Of a stretch of 64,000 nt of DNA, positions 48,838 to 58,431 are shown piece by piece. The translations under genes and the position numbers were made by a program. Below the pieces are notes generated by a model that was not told the origin of the DNA, made no database searches, and saw only the letters and a program-made list of their open reading frames with translations. The first letter of the stretch is position 1; every line of letters starts with the position of its first letter. Source of the DNA: Schizochytrium sp. TIO01 (lineage: Eukaryota; Sar; Bigyra; Thraustochytrida; Thraustochytriidae); contig SMSO01000025.1 in assembly GCA_004764695.1 (NCBI GenBank), forward strand, positions 1,535,102 through 1,599,101, in the 5' to 3' direction.

Positions 48838-50949
48838 ATGCAAGAAGACCAAAGCAAAGGTCAAGATGCGGCTCGCCGCGTAGCGACTCTGAGAGGCCAT
48901 TTGGTTATGAAGAAGTCAGACTCTGGCCTCGATACGTGCGTGCAAGGCGTCGAAGTACAGGAAACTCGGTCTATTTCTGCGTATATTGGTGATGCGTGGA
49001 GTATGGCTACTGAAAACGTTGCCATGACCGAGAGGCATGGTGGAGATCTCGTCGCAGAGGTGCTTAAGGCTCATGACGTAGATTTCATCTTCTGCCTTTC
49101 TGGAGGCCATATCAGTCCTTTCCTGGTAAGCTCCAAGCGCAAGGGGATCCGTATTATCGATGTTCGTCATGAAGTGAACGCCGTCTTCGCTGCTGATGCT
49201 GTCTCAAGACTGTCAGGACGCCCGGGTGTGGCAGCTGTGACAGCTGGGCCTGGTGTTACCAATACAGTGACTGCTCTCAAGAATGCCGCAATGGCGCAAA
49301 GTCCTCTCGTTCTACTTGGTGGAGCTGCAGCCACCCTCATGCAAGGCCGTGGTGCTCTCCAAGATATTGACCATTTATCATTTTTGCGTCCAATCTGCAA
49401 ATGGGTCGCATCCGCAAGAACGGTTCGAGACATCGTTCCACTCTTGCGCCGTGCGTTTCAAGAGGCCATGTCTGGTGTTCCAGGGCCCGTTTTCGTTGAG
49501 TTGCCACTCGACGTTCTGTATTCTGTCTTAGAGATGCTCCCTCAGGGTGGATCCCACGAGCGTGTGCGAACTCGCGATGTTCAGGCCAAAGACTTTGAAC
49601 GTGTTCTCGTGCCGCGCGAAGCACAAGCTGCTGGTATGGACGCAAAGTCCTTTGTGGCCTCCCGACCGCCTGATGCTCCAATTTTCCTCGCTCAACCAGA
49701 ATCAAAATTGCCGAATTTCGCAACTCGTACTATTTTTGGGCTCCTCAAAGCAAAGCTTCATGCTGGAGCCCATGACAAAGATTACGACTTCTCACCGCTG
49801 CCAATCGCCTACCCGACACCTAATGCTGGAGATGTTTCGAAGGTTGCTGAGAAACTTCGCAAAGCCCAGCGACCTGTGTTCGTTCTGCAATCGCAATGCA
49901 TGCTTCATGGCCTTGAAGGCGCCAAGAAGCTGGCTGCTCAGTTAGAGCAGCTCGGGGTCCCATGCTATTTGGGTGGAATGACCCGCGGTCTTTTGGGTCG
50001 CCATAGCCAAGTCCATGTGCGACAGAGTCGAGGCAAGGCTTTGCAGGATGCAGATCTGATCTGCCTCTTTGGTCTCAGTGTTGATTTCCGTCTTAACTAT
50101 GGTCGATCACTCCCTTCGCGTGGTGTCGTCCATGTTAACCGCTCACCGGAAGAGCAAAAGCTGAATACAGACCTCTTTTGGACACCTGAGATTGCTGCGT
50201 TATCTGATCCAGCTCTTTTCATTGAGGCCCTTGTCAAGGAACTTGGCCAGAGTATGCCTAGAGCGCGTATTGCATCGTGGACGACAACGCTTCGTGACCG
50301 AGATGCTAAAATCGAGCAAGGCAACGCAGCAAAGGCGGCAGCGCCTGCCCTGGGTCGTAACGCTAAGAACGGTCAACGTCTTGTGAACCCTATCCAGCTT
50401 TTTCATGACCTCGATGAAGTTCTTGGGGATAACGCTATCCTCGTTGCTGATGGTGGTGACTTTGTAGCTACTGGAAGTTATGTTTTGCGCCCACCGGGAC
50501 CACTCTCTTGGCTAGACCCTGGTGCATTTGGTACGTTGGGTGTTGGTGGAGGATTTGCACTCGGCGCGGCGCTCCTATATCCCGAAAAGGATGTCTGGAT
50601 TATCTGGGGAGATGGCTCCACTGGCTATTCACTCCTTGAGTTTGACACTTTCAATCGCCACAACGTTAACGTTCTGGCGCTAGTTGGTAACGACGCATGC
50701 TGGACCCAAATTGAACGAGAACAAGTTCCAATGTTCCAAGATGACGTCTCCACAATCCTCGATTACGTTGATTATGACAAGGCTGCGGAAGGTCTTGGTG
50801 GACGTGGACTGCGAATTGATTCCCCTGAAGAGGATACCAAGGCGATTCTTCGCGAAGCACAACGTATTGCTCATGAGGAAAACAAACCAGTCCTGATCAA
50901 TGCTCACATAGGCCGGACAGACTTTCGCGAGGGCTCTCTTTCGGTATAA
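48838..50949 (+). CDS. HACL2: 2-hydroxyacyl-CoA lyase 2 / acetolactate-synthase-like protein (ILVBL type)
   Basis: ThDP-dependent enzyme. ILVBL/HACL2 in animals cleaves 2-hydroxy-acyl-CoA to formyl-CoA and an aldehyde one carbon shorter during fatty-acid alpha-oxidation and phytosphingosine breakdown at the ER. All three domains are present: N-terminal Pyr domain with ISPFLV and catalytic Glu112 in [20 protein letters not shown], the central domain ([10 protein letters not shown]), and the C-terminal PP domain with [20 protein letters not shown] and the ThDP/Mg motif GDG (591-593) ending in GND. The C-terminus [13 protein letters not shown] is nearly that of animal ILVBL and has no peroxisomal SKL. 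The family is usually about 630 residues. Starting at ATG 48838 gives 703. A second in-frame ATG at 49003 (agtATGG, better context) would give 648 and may be the true start. The N-terminal extension lacks the membrane helix of animal ILVBL. The frame is open upstream to a TTG just before a TTTTTGGTTGCAG acceptor-like string. Confidence 0.95.
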   Translation: MQEDQSKGQDAARRVATLRGHLVMKKSDSGLDTCVQGVEVQETRSISAYIGDAWSMATENVAMTERHGGDLVAEVLKAHDVDFIFCLSGGHISPFLVSSKRKGIRIIDVRHEVNAVFAADAVSRLSGRPGVAAVTAGPGVTNTVTALKNAAMAQSPLVLLGGAAATLMQGRGALQDIDHLSFLRPICKWVASARTVRDIVPLLRRAFQEAMSGVPGPVFVELPLDVLYSVLEMLPQGGSHERVRTRDVQAKDFERVLVPREAQAAGMDAKSFVASRPPDAPIFLAQPESKLPNFATRTIFGLLKAKLHAGAHDKDYDFSPLPIAYPTPNAGDVSKVAEKLRKAQRPVFVLQSQCMLHGLEGAKKLAAQLEQLGVPCYLGGMTRGLLGRHSQVHVRQSRGKALQDADLICLFGLSVDFRLNYGRSLPSRGVVHVNRSPEEQKLNTDLFWTPEIAALSDPALFIEALVKELGQSMPRARIASWTTTLRDRDAKIEQGNAAKAAAPALGRNAKNGQRLVNPIQLFHDLDEVLGDNAILVADGGDFVATGSYVLRPPGPLSWLDPGAFGTLGVGGGFALGAALLYPEKDVWIIWGDGSTGYSLLEFDTFNRHNVNVLALVGNDACWTQIEREQVPMFQDDVSTILDYVDYDKAAEGLGGRGLRIDSPEEDTKAILREAQRIAHEENKPVLINAHIGRTDFREGSLSV

Positions 50950-51394
50950 GATTCAGGTTTTCCTAATTAAAGATTTAATAACTGTTCATATGATCATTTT
51001 TTTTTAATTTTAGACACAATTTTGCTTGGTTCATGTGAAGTTCCTTGAAGGCGAAAACGAAAATCCACTAAATCAAAAGCTTGCATGTGTAAAACAAATA
51101 AAAAATGTGGGTTTATCTAATAAAGGAAATGTGCTTTCGCACTGAGTCGCATTTAAGCTACCATAATTGTGTCATATCTCATATATGTAGAAATATGGTC
51201 TTTGATGACTCCCCTCTGAGTCCTCAACGGTCAACTAGGGAGTTTTGGTGCCCGGCCCTTGGAGGACCAGGAGGTCCCTCAAGCTAAAGGCCTTGGGAAA
51301 GCGCGGGATCAGAGAGCGACAGCTAAACTATTTTACTCGATAGCAGCGGGGTGAGGTTGCCTTGGAATAGCAAAGTTTGGCTGCGAAGGCCAAG
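50950..51394. other. Intergenic region, lyase to ARMC9
   Basis: 3' UTR of the lyase gene followed by the ARMC9 promoter. Candidate poly(A) hexamers are ATTAAA at 50966-50971 and AATAAA at 51097-51102. A T-rich run lies at about 50995-51010. No other gene. Confidence 0.55.
51097..51102 (+). promoter_or_regulatory. Candidate poly(A) signal of the lyase gene
   Basis: AATAAA 148 bp downstream of the lyase stop codon, in an A-rich context. This is a generic eukaryotic hexamer. Use in this organism is assumed. Confidence 0.35.
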
Positions 51395-54052
51395 ATGGCC
51401 AAACGTACCGATGATCTGGATGTGCGTCAAGACCGTGTCCAACAAGCGATACTGGAGTACCTCAAGCACTATGAGTTTGTACATTCTGCAGAATGCCTTG
51501 AAGCAGAGATTGAAAGAAAGACCTTGTCTGAAAAAAGTCGCGCAAGACATCCCAAGCGAAAGGATGAGCTCAGCGTCACAGATCGAATTTTGACTGCCTT
51601 TGATAAAGGTGATGAAGATGTTTTTGTCTTTCTATGGAACACAAAAGTCAGCGAACGCGATAGAGATACGGATCTTGCACGGCATATAGAGTTTGATGTC
51701 AGACTTTATATTGCAGTCTTCTATGTGCTGAGTAAAGGAACCAGTGCTGAATTAGAAACGGAAGCGCGCATGAGGAGCTTAAAAAAGTTTCTTGATACAC
51801 GAGGTCGATTCCTCTCCAAAGATCCTGCGTGCTGTTCATTCTATGCCCTTCCGTTGTGCGCAGAGCCTTATGCCCACCCTGTCTTTGCACAACTTTTCAC
51901 AGATAGTTGGCGGGATAGTATCCGTCAAAAGTTGACTGCCTTTCTTGACCTGAACGCACGTGAGGGAACTCAACCTGAGTTGTGTAACTTCTATTCTAGT
52001 AACACCCGCGGCCAAGCTCCAGCGGGAAGAATCACCAATAACATAAACAGTCAAAGAAAATTGCAAGAATGCGACTCCTTTTCAGCAGGGGAGAAGGAGT
52101 CTAAAATGCGCTCGGAGGAAAGAAATGACTACTCCTCATTTATTAAAGCCTTATATGCCACGACGATTCAGTCTGTCGAACTTTTGCACCAAACACGCCG
52201 AATGGGCGGGGATCGTGTGGCAAAACTGATCTCAGAAAAATATATGAACAAGCTCATGCGAAAGGTGCAGCACTTTGGAGACCTAATCGATGCACACCGT
52301 GAAACAGAGTTCGTCGAGTCCGACCTCTCTGTATTTACAGATATTGAGTCTCCGCGAACAGAAAATAACTCGCAGAATATAAGACAACATCCTAGTCCGC
52401 GAGATTCCCTCGGATCCATATCTCCGCGAAGTGTCGATCGAGACAATGAAAGGAACCCAGCTCGTAGCAGTGGGGATCAAGAGGATTATCCCAGTGATGA
52501 GACAAAGCTTAGCTTACCACGTGAAGCACTATCTCCTGAGCGACCTATTCATGGTGCCAAGTCACCTCAGAGTCCAAAGGTAAGGAGAAGTTTCCAGGTT
52601 GCTTTGGAAAGCCCAGTGATGGCTCCCCTTGACTTTCAATTGATCAAAAGCGATCTCGACCAGCTCGCAGACAGAGCTAGCCGGGAACCAATGGCGATAA
52701 AGCAAGGGTGTTTTGTGCTGCAAGCTCTTCGTTGGAGAATCAGTAGAAATCCAAATGCGCAACGTCGAGCCCATGCTATTTCAATTTATATTGAGCATGA
52801 CTTACTTGGAATTCGAGTTGGAGATGGTGAACGAACTTTGCTCAAAGCGCTGCTTACTAGTGATGCGCCAAATCTGGTTGAGTATACGATTCGCCTGTTA
52901 TCTTATATTGCTATTGGCCATGCTGGGCGCACTTATTTGATGAATGCCAAAGATATTGTGCTCATGGGAGCTTGGAACATTTTAAACGTTTGCAAATGGA
53001 AATTTCCTCGCGAGAACTCATCATCACCAGAGGCTGCACTCTGCCTTTTACAGAGGCTTAGTCTTGAACCTAGCTGTTCTGCAGCTATCCACGAGCTCCC
53101 TCTGTCACTCGGGGGCGCTGCGCCAAGCAAAACCTCAATTGTAGCATTTTTAGTGGATATATTAAGCCATGCACAGCGGCGTGGTGAATTCATCAATGAA
53201 CATATTGCTGCTCTGGCCTTAAATTTGAGCATTGTGGGAGTATCAGCGCAGTATGTGGAGCGGGAAGAAGATTGTCTCCTTAGCTTAGAAGCAGTATTGG
53301 CAGAACCATCGTTCGATTATCTTCACCAGTACGCTGTTGGTATCTACTTTGCTCTTCTCCGCTCCCCTAAAGCGCGTGCAGCTCTCTGCAACCAAGATGG
53401 TCCTCATTTTGCAATGGTTCAAGATCTGATTAATGCCAGTGCTACTGTGGATCGAGAGGTCCGGCAGCAACTTCTCTATATCATAGAGCTCGTAGAGTCG
53501 GATCAGATTGAACAGGCACTTCAAGCAGAAGAAAAAGAGCAGCAGGATATTGAACTTCAAGAATCGAAGGAAAACGACGCAGCGGGAAAATCCAAGGACA
53601 ATGAAGGTAACCCTATGGGATTACCTACACCTGGTGACGAAGAAGGTGGAGACATCCCGCCCGAGACAGATGTTCACGAACTAGCTGAGTACCGTGAAAG
53701 CCATGCAGCTATGGGTACCCGTCAAGGTGAAAACCTACTAGTCTATGCCTATAGCCACTTTTATGATCACTCTGAACGCAAATCCCCATCATTACGTAAG
53801 TCTCCATCTGAACCAAAGTCCCCTGTAATGAAGCTAGTTGATAGCATGCGACTTCCTGAAGAGCTCCTTTCCAAACCGCGTCTTATTTACACACCGAGTG
53901 ATGTTGATTTTGACAAACCGTTTACTCTCGGAGACGAATCTGAAGCTGAGGACTCTCCACGCGATGACACTGAAAAGCTAGCTACTCAAGACCTGGAAGG
54001 AGTGCAGCCAGAACAAGGAATAGAAGGCAAGCAAACCGAGGCCGAAAAATGA
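51395..54052 (+). CDS. ARMC9: ARMC9-like LisH and armadillo-repeat protein (ciliary)
   Basis: 885 residues. ARMC9 is a basal-body and ciliary-tip protein, a Joubert-syndrome gene in humans, acting in ciliary tip length and stability. Here a LisH motif lies at about 11-42 (VQQAILEYLKHYEF then AECLEAEI). The ARMC9 N-terminal region follows: TAFDKGDEDVFVFLW, FDVRLYIAVFYVL, and CSFYALPLCAEPYAHPVFAQLF near residue 147, all of which align with the animal protein. Residues about 215-410 are a disordered Ser/Pro/Glu linker. The armadillo region starts near 442 with LQALRWRISRNPN, another family hallmark, and runs to about 715. The 170-residue C-tail is acidic with KSPS repeats and no match. The start is the ATG at 51395 (aagATGG). 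The frame is open six codons upstream to a TTG. Presence of this gene implies a flagellated stage such as zoospores. Confidence 0.92.
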   Translation: MAKRTDDLDVRQDRVQQAILEYLKHYEFVHSAECLEAEIERKTLSEKSRARHPKRKDELSVTDRILTAFDKGDEDVFVFLWNTKVSERDRDTDLARHIEFDVRLYIAVFYVLSKGTSAELETEARMRSLKKFLDTRGRFLSKDPACCSFYALPLCAEPYAHPVFAQLFTDSWRDSIRQKLTAFLDLNAREGTQPELCNFYSSNTRGQAPAGRITNNINSQRKLQECDSFSAGEKESKMRSEERNDYSSFIKALYATTIQSVELLHQTRRMGGDRVAKLISEKYMNKLMRKVQHFGDLIDAHRETEFVESDLSVFTDIESPRTENNSQNIRQHPSPRDSLGSISPRSVDRDNERNPARSSGDQEDYPSDETKLSLPREALSPERPIHGAKSPQSPKVRRSFQVALESPVMAPLDFQLIKSDLDQLADRASREPMAIKQGCFVLQALRWRISRNPNAQRRAHAISIYIEHDLLGIRVGDGERTLLKALLTSDAPNLVEYTIRLLSYIAIGHAGRTYLMNAKDIVLMGAWNILNVCKWKFPRENSSSPEAALCLLQRLSLEPSCSAAIHELPLSLGGAAPSKTSIVAFLVDILSHAQRRGEFINEHIAALALNLSIVGVSAQYVEREEDCLLSLEAVLAEPSFDYLHQYAVGIYFALLRSPKARAALCNQDGPHFAMVQDLINASATVDREVRQQLLYIIELVESDQIEQALQAEEKEQQDIELQESKENDAAGKSKDNEGNPMGLPTPGDEEGGDIPPETDVHELAEYRESHAAMGTRQGENLLVYAYSHFYDHSERKSPSLRKSPSEPKSPVMKLVDSMRLPEELLSKPRLIYTPSDVDFDKPFTLGDESEAEDSPRDDTEKLATQDLEGVQPEQGIEGKQTEAEK

Positions 54053-54270
54053 CACTGAGAATTATTACGTATAGATAATGCTTAAGACCGTAAAGTAGAA
54101 TTGTACCTTAAGTATTAAATACGATGAAAGCGTGACAAGACGGGCAGGTAAGTTTAATTTAAAAGAAGAAGAAAATTTAAATTGTGAAGTTTACATAACG
54201 ATGATCCTCTAAGAGGAAGAATCTAACAACTCGGTTATGCAAAGAAACCTATGATGCCATGTACTCTACT
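54053..54270. other. Convergent 3' intergenic spacer
   Basis: 218 bp between the stops of ARMC9 (plus) and the FN3-thioredoxin gene (minus). The plus strand has ATTAAA at about 54113. The minus strand has ATTAAA (plus TTTAAT) near 54154. The two 3' UTRs may overlap. Confidence 0.5.
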
Positions 54271-55347
54271 TTACAAACCGCATTTGGACATCCAGCCTCG
54301 TACGGTAGTGCTCGAAAGTGGAGCGCCAGCAGCATTATCAGTAATGGTACCTCCATTGGGTGCGAAGACCATAAGTTTGGGAATACCTGAGACCTGGAAG
54401 CGGCCCATAAGGCTCTCCCGGTCAGGAGATTCATACGGAAGAGCAAGCCATGGCATTGGTGTTCCATTGTAGTATTGGCTAAAGCTAGATGGGTCACGAT
54501 CTGCACTGATTAAGACTACCTCCACAGGAAGGCCTTCTGCTTTCATTTGATTGTACCATGGCACCATCATAGAAGTTTGCTGCCTACAGGGCCCGCACCA
54601 ACCTGCCGAGAAGTAGAAGAGGACAATCTTTCCGGCAAGCGCTGAAGCCAGAGGAACGCGATCTCTGCCTCGCAAAAGAGATCCGCGAGCCCCACCAAGA
54701 AGCTGCAAAAATGAAGAATGTGTTGCCACCGTCATTACGGAGGGACTTGGGGCAGACGGAGCACTCCATGCACCATTTTGGAATACACGATACCTGAAAA
54801 CATACTCACCAGCATCGAGATTCTTCTTGCGCACAGATGTGCCCTTGAGGGAGTCGGAAAGCTGTCTCCATTCAAAGGAGTCTTCACTGCGCAGTGTTCG
54901 CATTTCTACAGCAAATTTCTCTGCTCCAGAGACCGCTGGCCACGAGACGAGCACGCCGAATTTGCCATCGTCCTGGCCCACCGGAGTGCCAGCTTGCGGT
55001 GGCGGGAGCACGCTCCCCTCAGGATTTGGTGCAAGATCCACTGGATCTGAAAATTCGCCCCAAGTGCCATCTTCTTTAGCCGCACGTACCCTGAACTGTG
55101 CTCTTGTTTTGAGTGTTTTCTTTCGAAGAAACGTGGAAGTCACGCTATCAGAGAGCGTCCTCCAGTCTCCCGAGCCATTCTCCTCAAGAACATCGACCTG
55201 ATACTTAGACCCAGCATTTCGAGGTGCCCACTCCAAAGTCACACTGCCGTCAGCGCCGCGACCAAATTCTGCGATGTGCAACTGAGGGCTAATCCCGTTA
55301 TTGCCGCCCTTTGGCTTGATGTAGCAAACTCCATCCTTGCACTCCAT
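54271..55347 (-). CDS. Two fibronectin-III-like domains fused to a thioredoxin/nucleoredoxin-like domain
   Basis: 358 residues. Two FN3-like domains are recognisable at about 31-106 (SVTLEWAPRNAGSKYQVDV) and 129-206 (VLVSWPAVSGAEKFAVEM), each with the Trp and Tyr/Phe core and a shared internal WRxLSDSL motif, so they probably arose by duplication. The C-terminal domain (about 225-358) is a tryparedoxin/nucleoredoxin-type thioredoxin fold: FYFSAGWCGPC with the redox pair Cys251 and Cys254, PWYNQMKAEG, VVLISADRD, and the cis-Pro in SGIPKLMVF (Pro323). It should reduce or oxidise protein disulfides. The FN3 pair probably chooses a partner (inference). No signal peptide or membrane segment, so cytosolic. 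Start ATG with A at -3 (gaatATGG). It diverges from the MFS gene across 1.2 kb. Confidence 0.9.
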   Translation of the reverse strand: MECKDGVCYIKPKGGNNGISPQLHIAEFGRGADGSVTLEWAPRNAGSKYQVDVLEENGSGDWRTLSDSVTSTFLRKKTLKTRAQFRVRAAKEDGTWGEFSDPVDLAPNPEGSVLPPPQAGTPVGQDDGKFGVLVSWPAVSGAEKFAVEMRTLRSEDSFEWRQLSDSLKGTSVRKKNLDAGEYVFRYRVFQNGAWSAPSAPSPSVMTVATHSSFLQLLGGARGSLLRGRDRVPLASALAGKIVLFYFSAGWCGPCRQQTSMMVPWYNQMKAEGLPVEVVLISADRDPSSFSQYYNGTPMPWLALPYESPDRESLMGRFQVSGIPKLMVFAPNGGTITDNAAGAPLSSTTVRGWMSKCGL

Positions 55348-56586
55348 ATTCGTTCACCTGCAGCCAGCTTCGACCTTGTTAGAATCGTAAATTGTCGACC
55401 AAATTCCTCTGCAGGCTTAGTAGATACCCACAATATTCGTCTCCCTCAAGAATCTCTTCTGAAGGCCCAACCAAACTAGATTCTGCAAAGACTTTCTGCA
55501 CGCAGGCAAAGCAAGCAAGCAAGCAAGCTAACTACTCGGAAACGCTCTAGCGGGGCAGCAGAGGGCTGCAATCAATGTTATCCTGATCGCAGTCGATCGT
55601 CCGAGTTTCGGTTCTGCTGAGTTTGCCACAACTCGAAGCTCGCGGCTTCGGCCTCGGCGTTATTCCATGATTATCTAGTATAACTGTTTTGTTTGTTTGT
55701 TTGTTTGTTTGTTTGTTTCATTCACTTCGTTTAATATTCGTTCTTTTCCCTCAAAAGTTAAACTTTTTATCTTTTTTCTTCTCGACGAATCGATCCATCG
55801 GTAAAGACGGAACTTGCCGCCACTTCCTCAAGTCCGCCGCAATTGTCCGGTTTCTTGAACATCTATGCCCAGCTCTGGGACTGCCTTTCGACTCCAGCCA
55901 GGCAGCGTTGCCCCGGACTTAGTTGCGTGCCTTTTTAAACCTCCTTGAGTCGAGTGAGCAGGCGTCCGCGTCAAGTTCTGTCTCCTATAGACAAAGACTG
56001 CTCTGTTGTTCTTTTGCTACGTTCGAGTTGAATGTGAAGCGAACATTGCGGCGGCGTCGTGTGAGACCAGAACCTTGAGAATTCCAGACCTGGTAGAAAC
56101 TCAGATAGGTATCAGGGAAAGAAAGCACCAAAGGCAGCTGGCTGGCTGCTTCAAACTTTATTTCGTTGAGCGGCTGATGTCTGTCTCTGAGCAAGGGAGG
56201 GCCTTGTCAGACATTCTCAAGACTTTTCACTGTCAAGGTCTCGTTGCTGTGAACTTATCGCGTGGCTGCAGACTTTCGAAGAAGGGTCAGTGCTGTTCAT
56301 CTGTCCTCGACGGAGAAGACTGTGACGCAGTCTTGTGAGACTGAAATTTGAGACTCGCACCGGGATCGTTGAGCTTTGGAGACTACTGTCGCTAGACTTG
56401 TCGAGGTGGGGCGGAATGGGAAGGAGCGTATGGCTGCCGAAGATTGAACGGTTGGAACAACCAGTTTCGCACCAGTGCGGCTCGAGATCGAAAGCAAAGC
56501 TTCAAGTGGCACAGGGATAAATCGGAGCGACGTCTATTACCTCGGTGCATGTTCCGGATAGAATAGTGAAGCACGAAGAGAAAACC
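55348..56586. other. Divergent promoter region, FN3-thioredoxin and MFS genes
   Basis: Holds both promoters and 5' UTRs. Microsatellites are (GCAA)5 at about 55508-55529 and (TTTG)8 at about 55686-55718. Open frames of 60-110 codons on both strands have no recognisable domain. Confidence 0.5.
55686..55718 (+). repeat. (TTTG)8 microsatellite
   Basis: Perfect GTTT repeats about 33 bp long, in the divergent intergenic region. The same unit recurs at 38013-38036. Confidence 0.93.
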
Positions 56587-58104
56587 ATGTTACGCGAAGA
56601 TGACAACCGCGAGGTCTGCTTATCGCAGGGAGTTGTCGCAGTTGAAGAAAGAGATAATGAAGCAATGCAAGAACTCAGCGAGACTGCACGAGATCTAGAC
56701 GGTGCTGAACCAGTGGTAAATCCTGGCTGGACAACTATCAAAGAATGTGAAAGACAAGAAGTAGAGGATGGCGCAAAACAAAACGGCGTCTCACTGCAAC
56801 CCGCACCTCGTCCATGCTTTGTTCGGGCAATCACACTGCCAACAATTGTGTTTGCTCAATTTGCGGGCACCTCGCTGTGGTTTGCTCCCAATGCTGTAGC
56901 ATCTCAGATTGATGGATTTGGTGCTTCGCAGCTGTCAGCGCTAACATCTTTGGTCCAAGCTGGATTTATTGTCGGCACGTTTGTGCTGACATATTTCAAT
57001 GTCTCTGACCGATTCGTACCGGAGCTTGTGTTTGCTCTCATGTGCTCTTTGGGAAGTTTGTTTAATATTCTTTGCATTCTTAACACAACGTTTGCTACAT
57101 GGGCGATCTTACGAACTCTGGTCGGATTCTGTCTGGCAGGTGTATATCCAGTAGGTATGAAGGTTGCTGCAAAGCACTATCCGGATGGTCTTGGTGCTCG
57201 ACTTGGCATTCTTGTAGGTGCATTAACACTCGGAACAGCATTTCCATGGATTCTGCGAGGCGTTGGTAGTAGCCTTCCCTTTGAGACCACCCTGCTGACA
57301 GTCACTCTATTTGCTCTCGCTGGAGGAATTCTACTTCCTGTTGTATTGGTTCCATTGCCTGAAATCTTACCGGCGGTTCTTGCTATCATGACCTGGCGAT
57401 CTAGATTGCTTGAACAAAGAAATGGTGCAGGCCTCAAGTTGGGCTTTGCTGCTATTCGGGAAATTTGCAGTGCGCGGGACTTTCGTGCGGCTGCAATAGG
57501 ATATTTTGGTCATATGTGGGAACTTTATGCGTGGTGGGCATATGTCCCCGACCTTGTTGAGTCGCACGCGGAGATCTCTGGAGGAGCTGTTCTGTCACAA
57601 CCTTTGACCACATTTGTTGCCATCGGGATCGGAGCTGTATCCTGCACGTTGGGAGGTATCTGGAGTTTATATGCAGGACACGGTAAACTTCCAGGAAGTG
57701 CAGTTGTCGCCAACACGGCCTTATTAGTTTCTATGCTTTGTTGTTTTCTTGTTCCGTTATACAAGTTCATGGATCCTATAGGCTTTTTTGTGTTTCTTCT
57801 AGTCTGGGGTTGGAGTGTCATCGCTGACTCTGGGCAGTTCTCTGCATTGTTGGCTAAAAGCGCGCCACCAGGTCTGGTAGGGACAGCTCTCACTCTCACT
57901 GTATGCGTTGGTTTTACCATAACTGTAGTTGCAATTCAGATTTTAGGTGCGATATTAGCAACGGACGTGGACCCAGGGTTGGCTTTTCTGGTGCTCGCGC
58001 CGGGTCCTGTGGTTGGCCTTGCAGCAAGTTATGGTCGCTGGCCGTGCCATCAAGTGTGGTGTCCTTCATCTTCATGCTGCAGCAGCGGTAGAAATGATGC
58101 ATGA
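56587..58104 (+). CDS. MFS transporter, bacterial-like
   Basis: 505 residues. The first about 80 are acidic and hydrophilic. Residues 84-490 form about twelve membrane segments in two halves split by a loop around 270-300 (MTWRSRLLEQRNGAG). The family is the major facilitator superfamily. Diagnostic strings are FAQFAGTSLWFAPNAV in TM1, LRTLVGFCLAGVYPVGMK in TM4, YFGHMWELYAWWAYVP at 306-321 and VIADSGQFSALLAKSAPPG at about 411. The last two are typical of a proteobacterial MFS group, which makes transfer from bacteria or an organelle ancestor possible. Substrate cannot be deduced. The C-terminal 20 residues are Cys-rich and soluble. The frame is open 14 codons further upstream to a GTG. The ATG at 56587 (aaaaccATGT) has the better context. 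An AATAAA lies 55 bp past the stop. The gene is convergent with the dehydrogenase gene. Confidence 0.88.
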   Translation: MLREDDNREVCLSQGVVAVEERDNEAMQELSETARDLDGAEPVVNPGWTTIKECERQEVEDGAKQNGVSLQPAPRPCFVRAITLPTIVFAQFAGTSLWFAPNAVASQIDGFGASQLSALTSLVQAGFIVGTFVLTYFNVSDRFVPELVFALMCSLGSLFNILCILNTTFATWAILRTLVGFCLAGVYPVGMKVAAKHYPDGLGARLGILVGALTLGTAFPWILRGVGSSLPFETTLLTVTLFALAGGILLPVVLVPLPEILPAVLAIMTWRSRLLEQRNGAGLKLGFAAIREICSARDFRAAAIGYFGHMWELYAWWAYVPDLVESHAEISGGAVLSQPLTTFVAIGIGAVSCTLGGIWSLYAGHGKLPGSAVVANTALLVSMLCCFLVPLYKFMDPIGFFVFLLVWGWSVIADSGQFSALLAKSAPPGLVGTALTLTVCVGFTITVVAIQILGAILATDVDPGLAFLVLAPGPVVGLAASYGRWPCHQVWCPSSSCCSSGRNDA

Positions 58105-58431
58105 TCCATGTGTGGAGAATCACGTGTGTTCATATGTATTTTGATTTGGTAAATGTAAAATAAAGATTTGGTAAAATGTTGTTACTCATCTGTGCAGGTG
58201 TCGAGAGAAAGCCTTGCAAGAAGTCTTTTTCAAGTTTGTGCAGGCCTCTTCATAGAAAGAACGGAAGAAAAAACTCTCGAGCAAAGGGAAGTGTTATATA
58301 AAATGAAACCGAAAAGGGAGGGCAGAAACGAACAAAGCACTCGGCGCTCGCTAAATAGCGTCAAGATCGGGGCTTACTCTGGCAGGTGCTGCTTCCCATG
58401 GGAAATGGGATAGCATAGGCTGCTTTCGGGT
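58105..58431. other. Convergent 3' intergenic spacer
   Basis: 327 bp between the stops of the MFS gene (plus) and the dehydrogenase gene (minus). It contains the MFS poly(A) candidate. No clear AATAAA serves the minus-strand gene. Nothing else seen. Confidence 0.55.
58159..58164 (+). promoter_or_regulatory. Candidate poly(A) signal of the MFS gene
   Basis: AATAAA 55 bp downstream of the MFS stop codon, with T/G-rich sequence following (about 58166-58190), as expected for a cleavage region. Confidence 0.45.
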
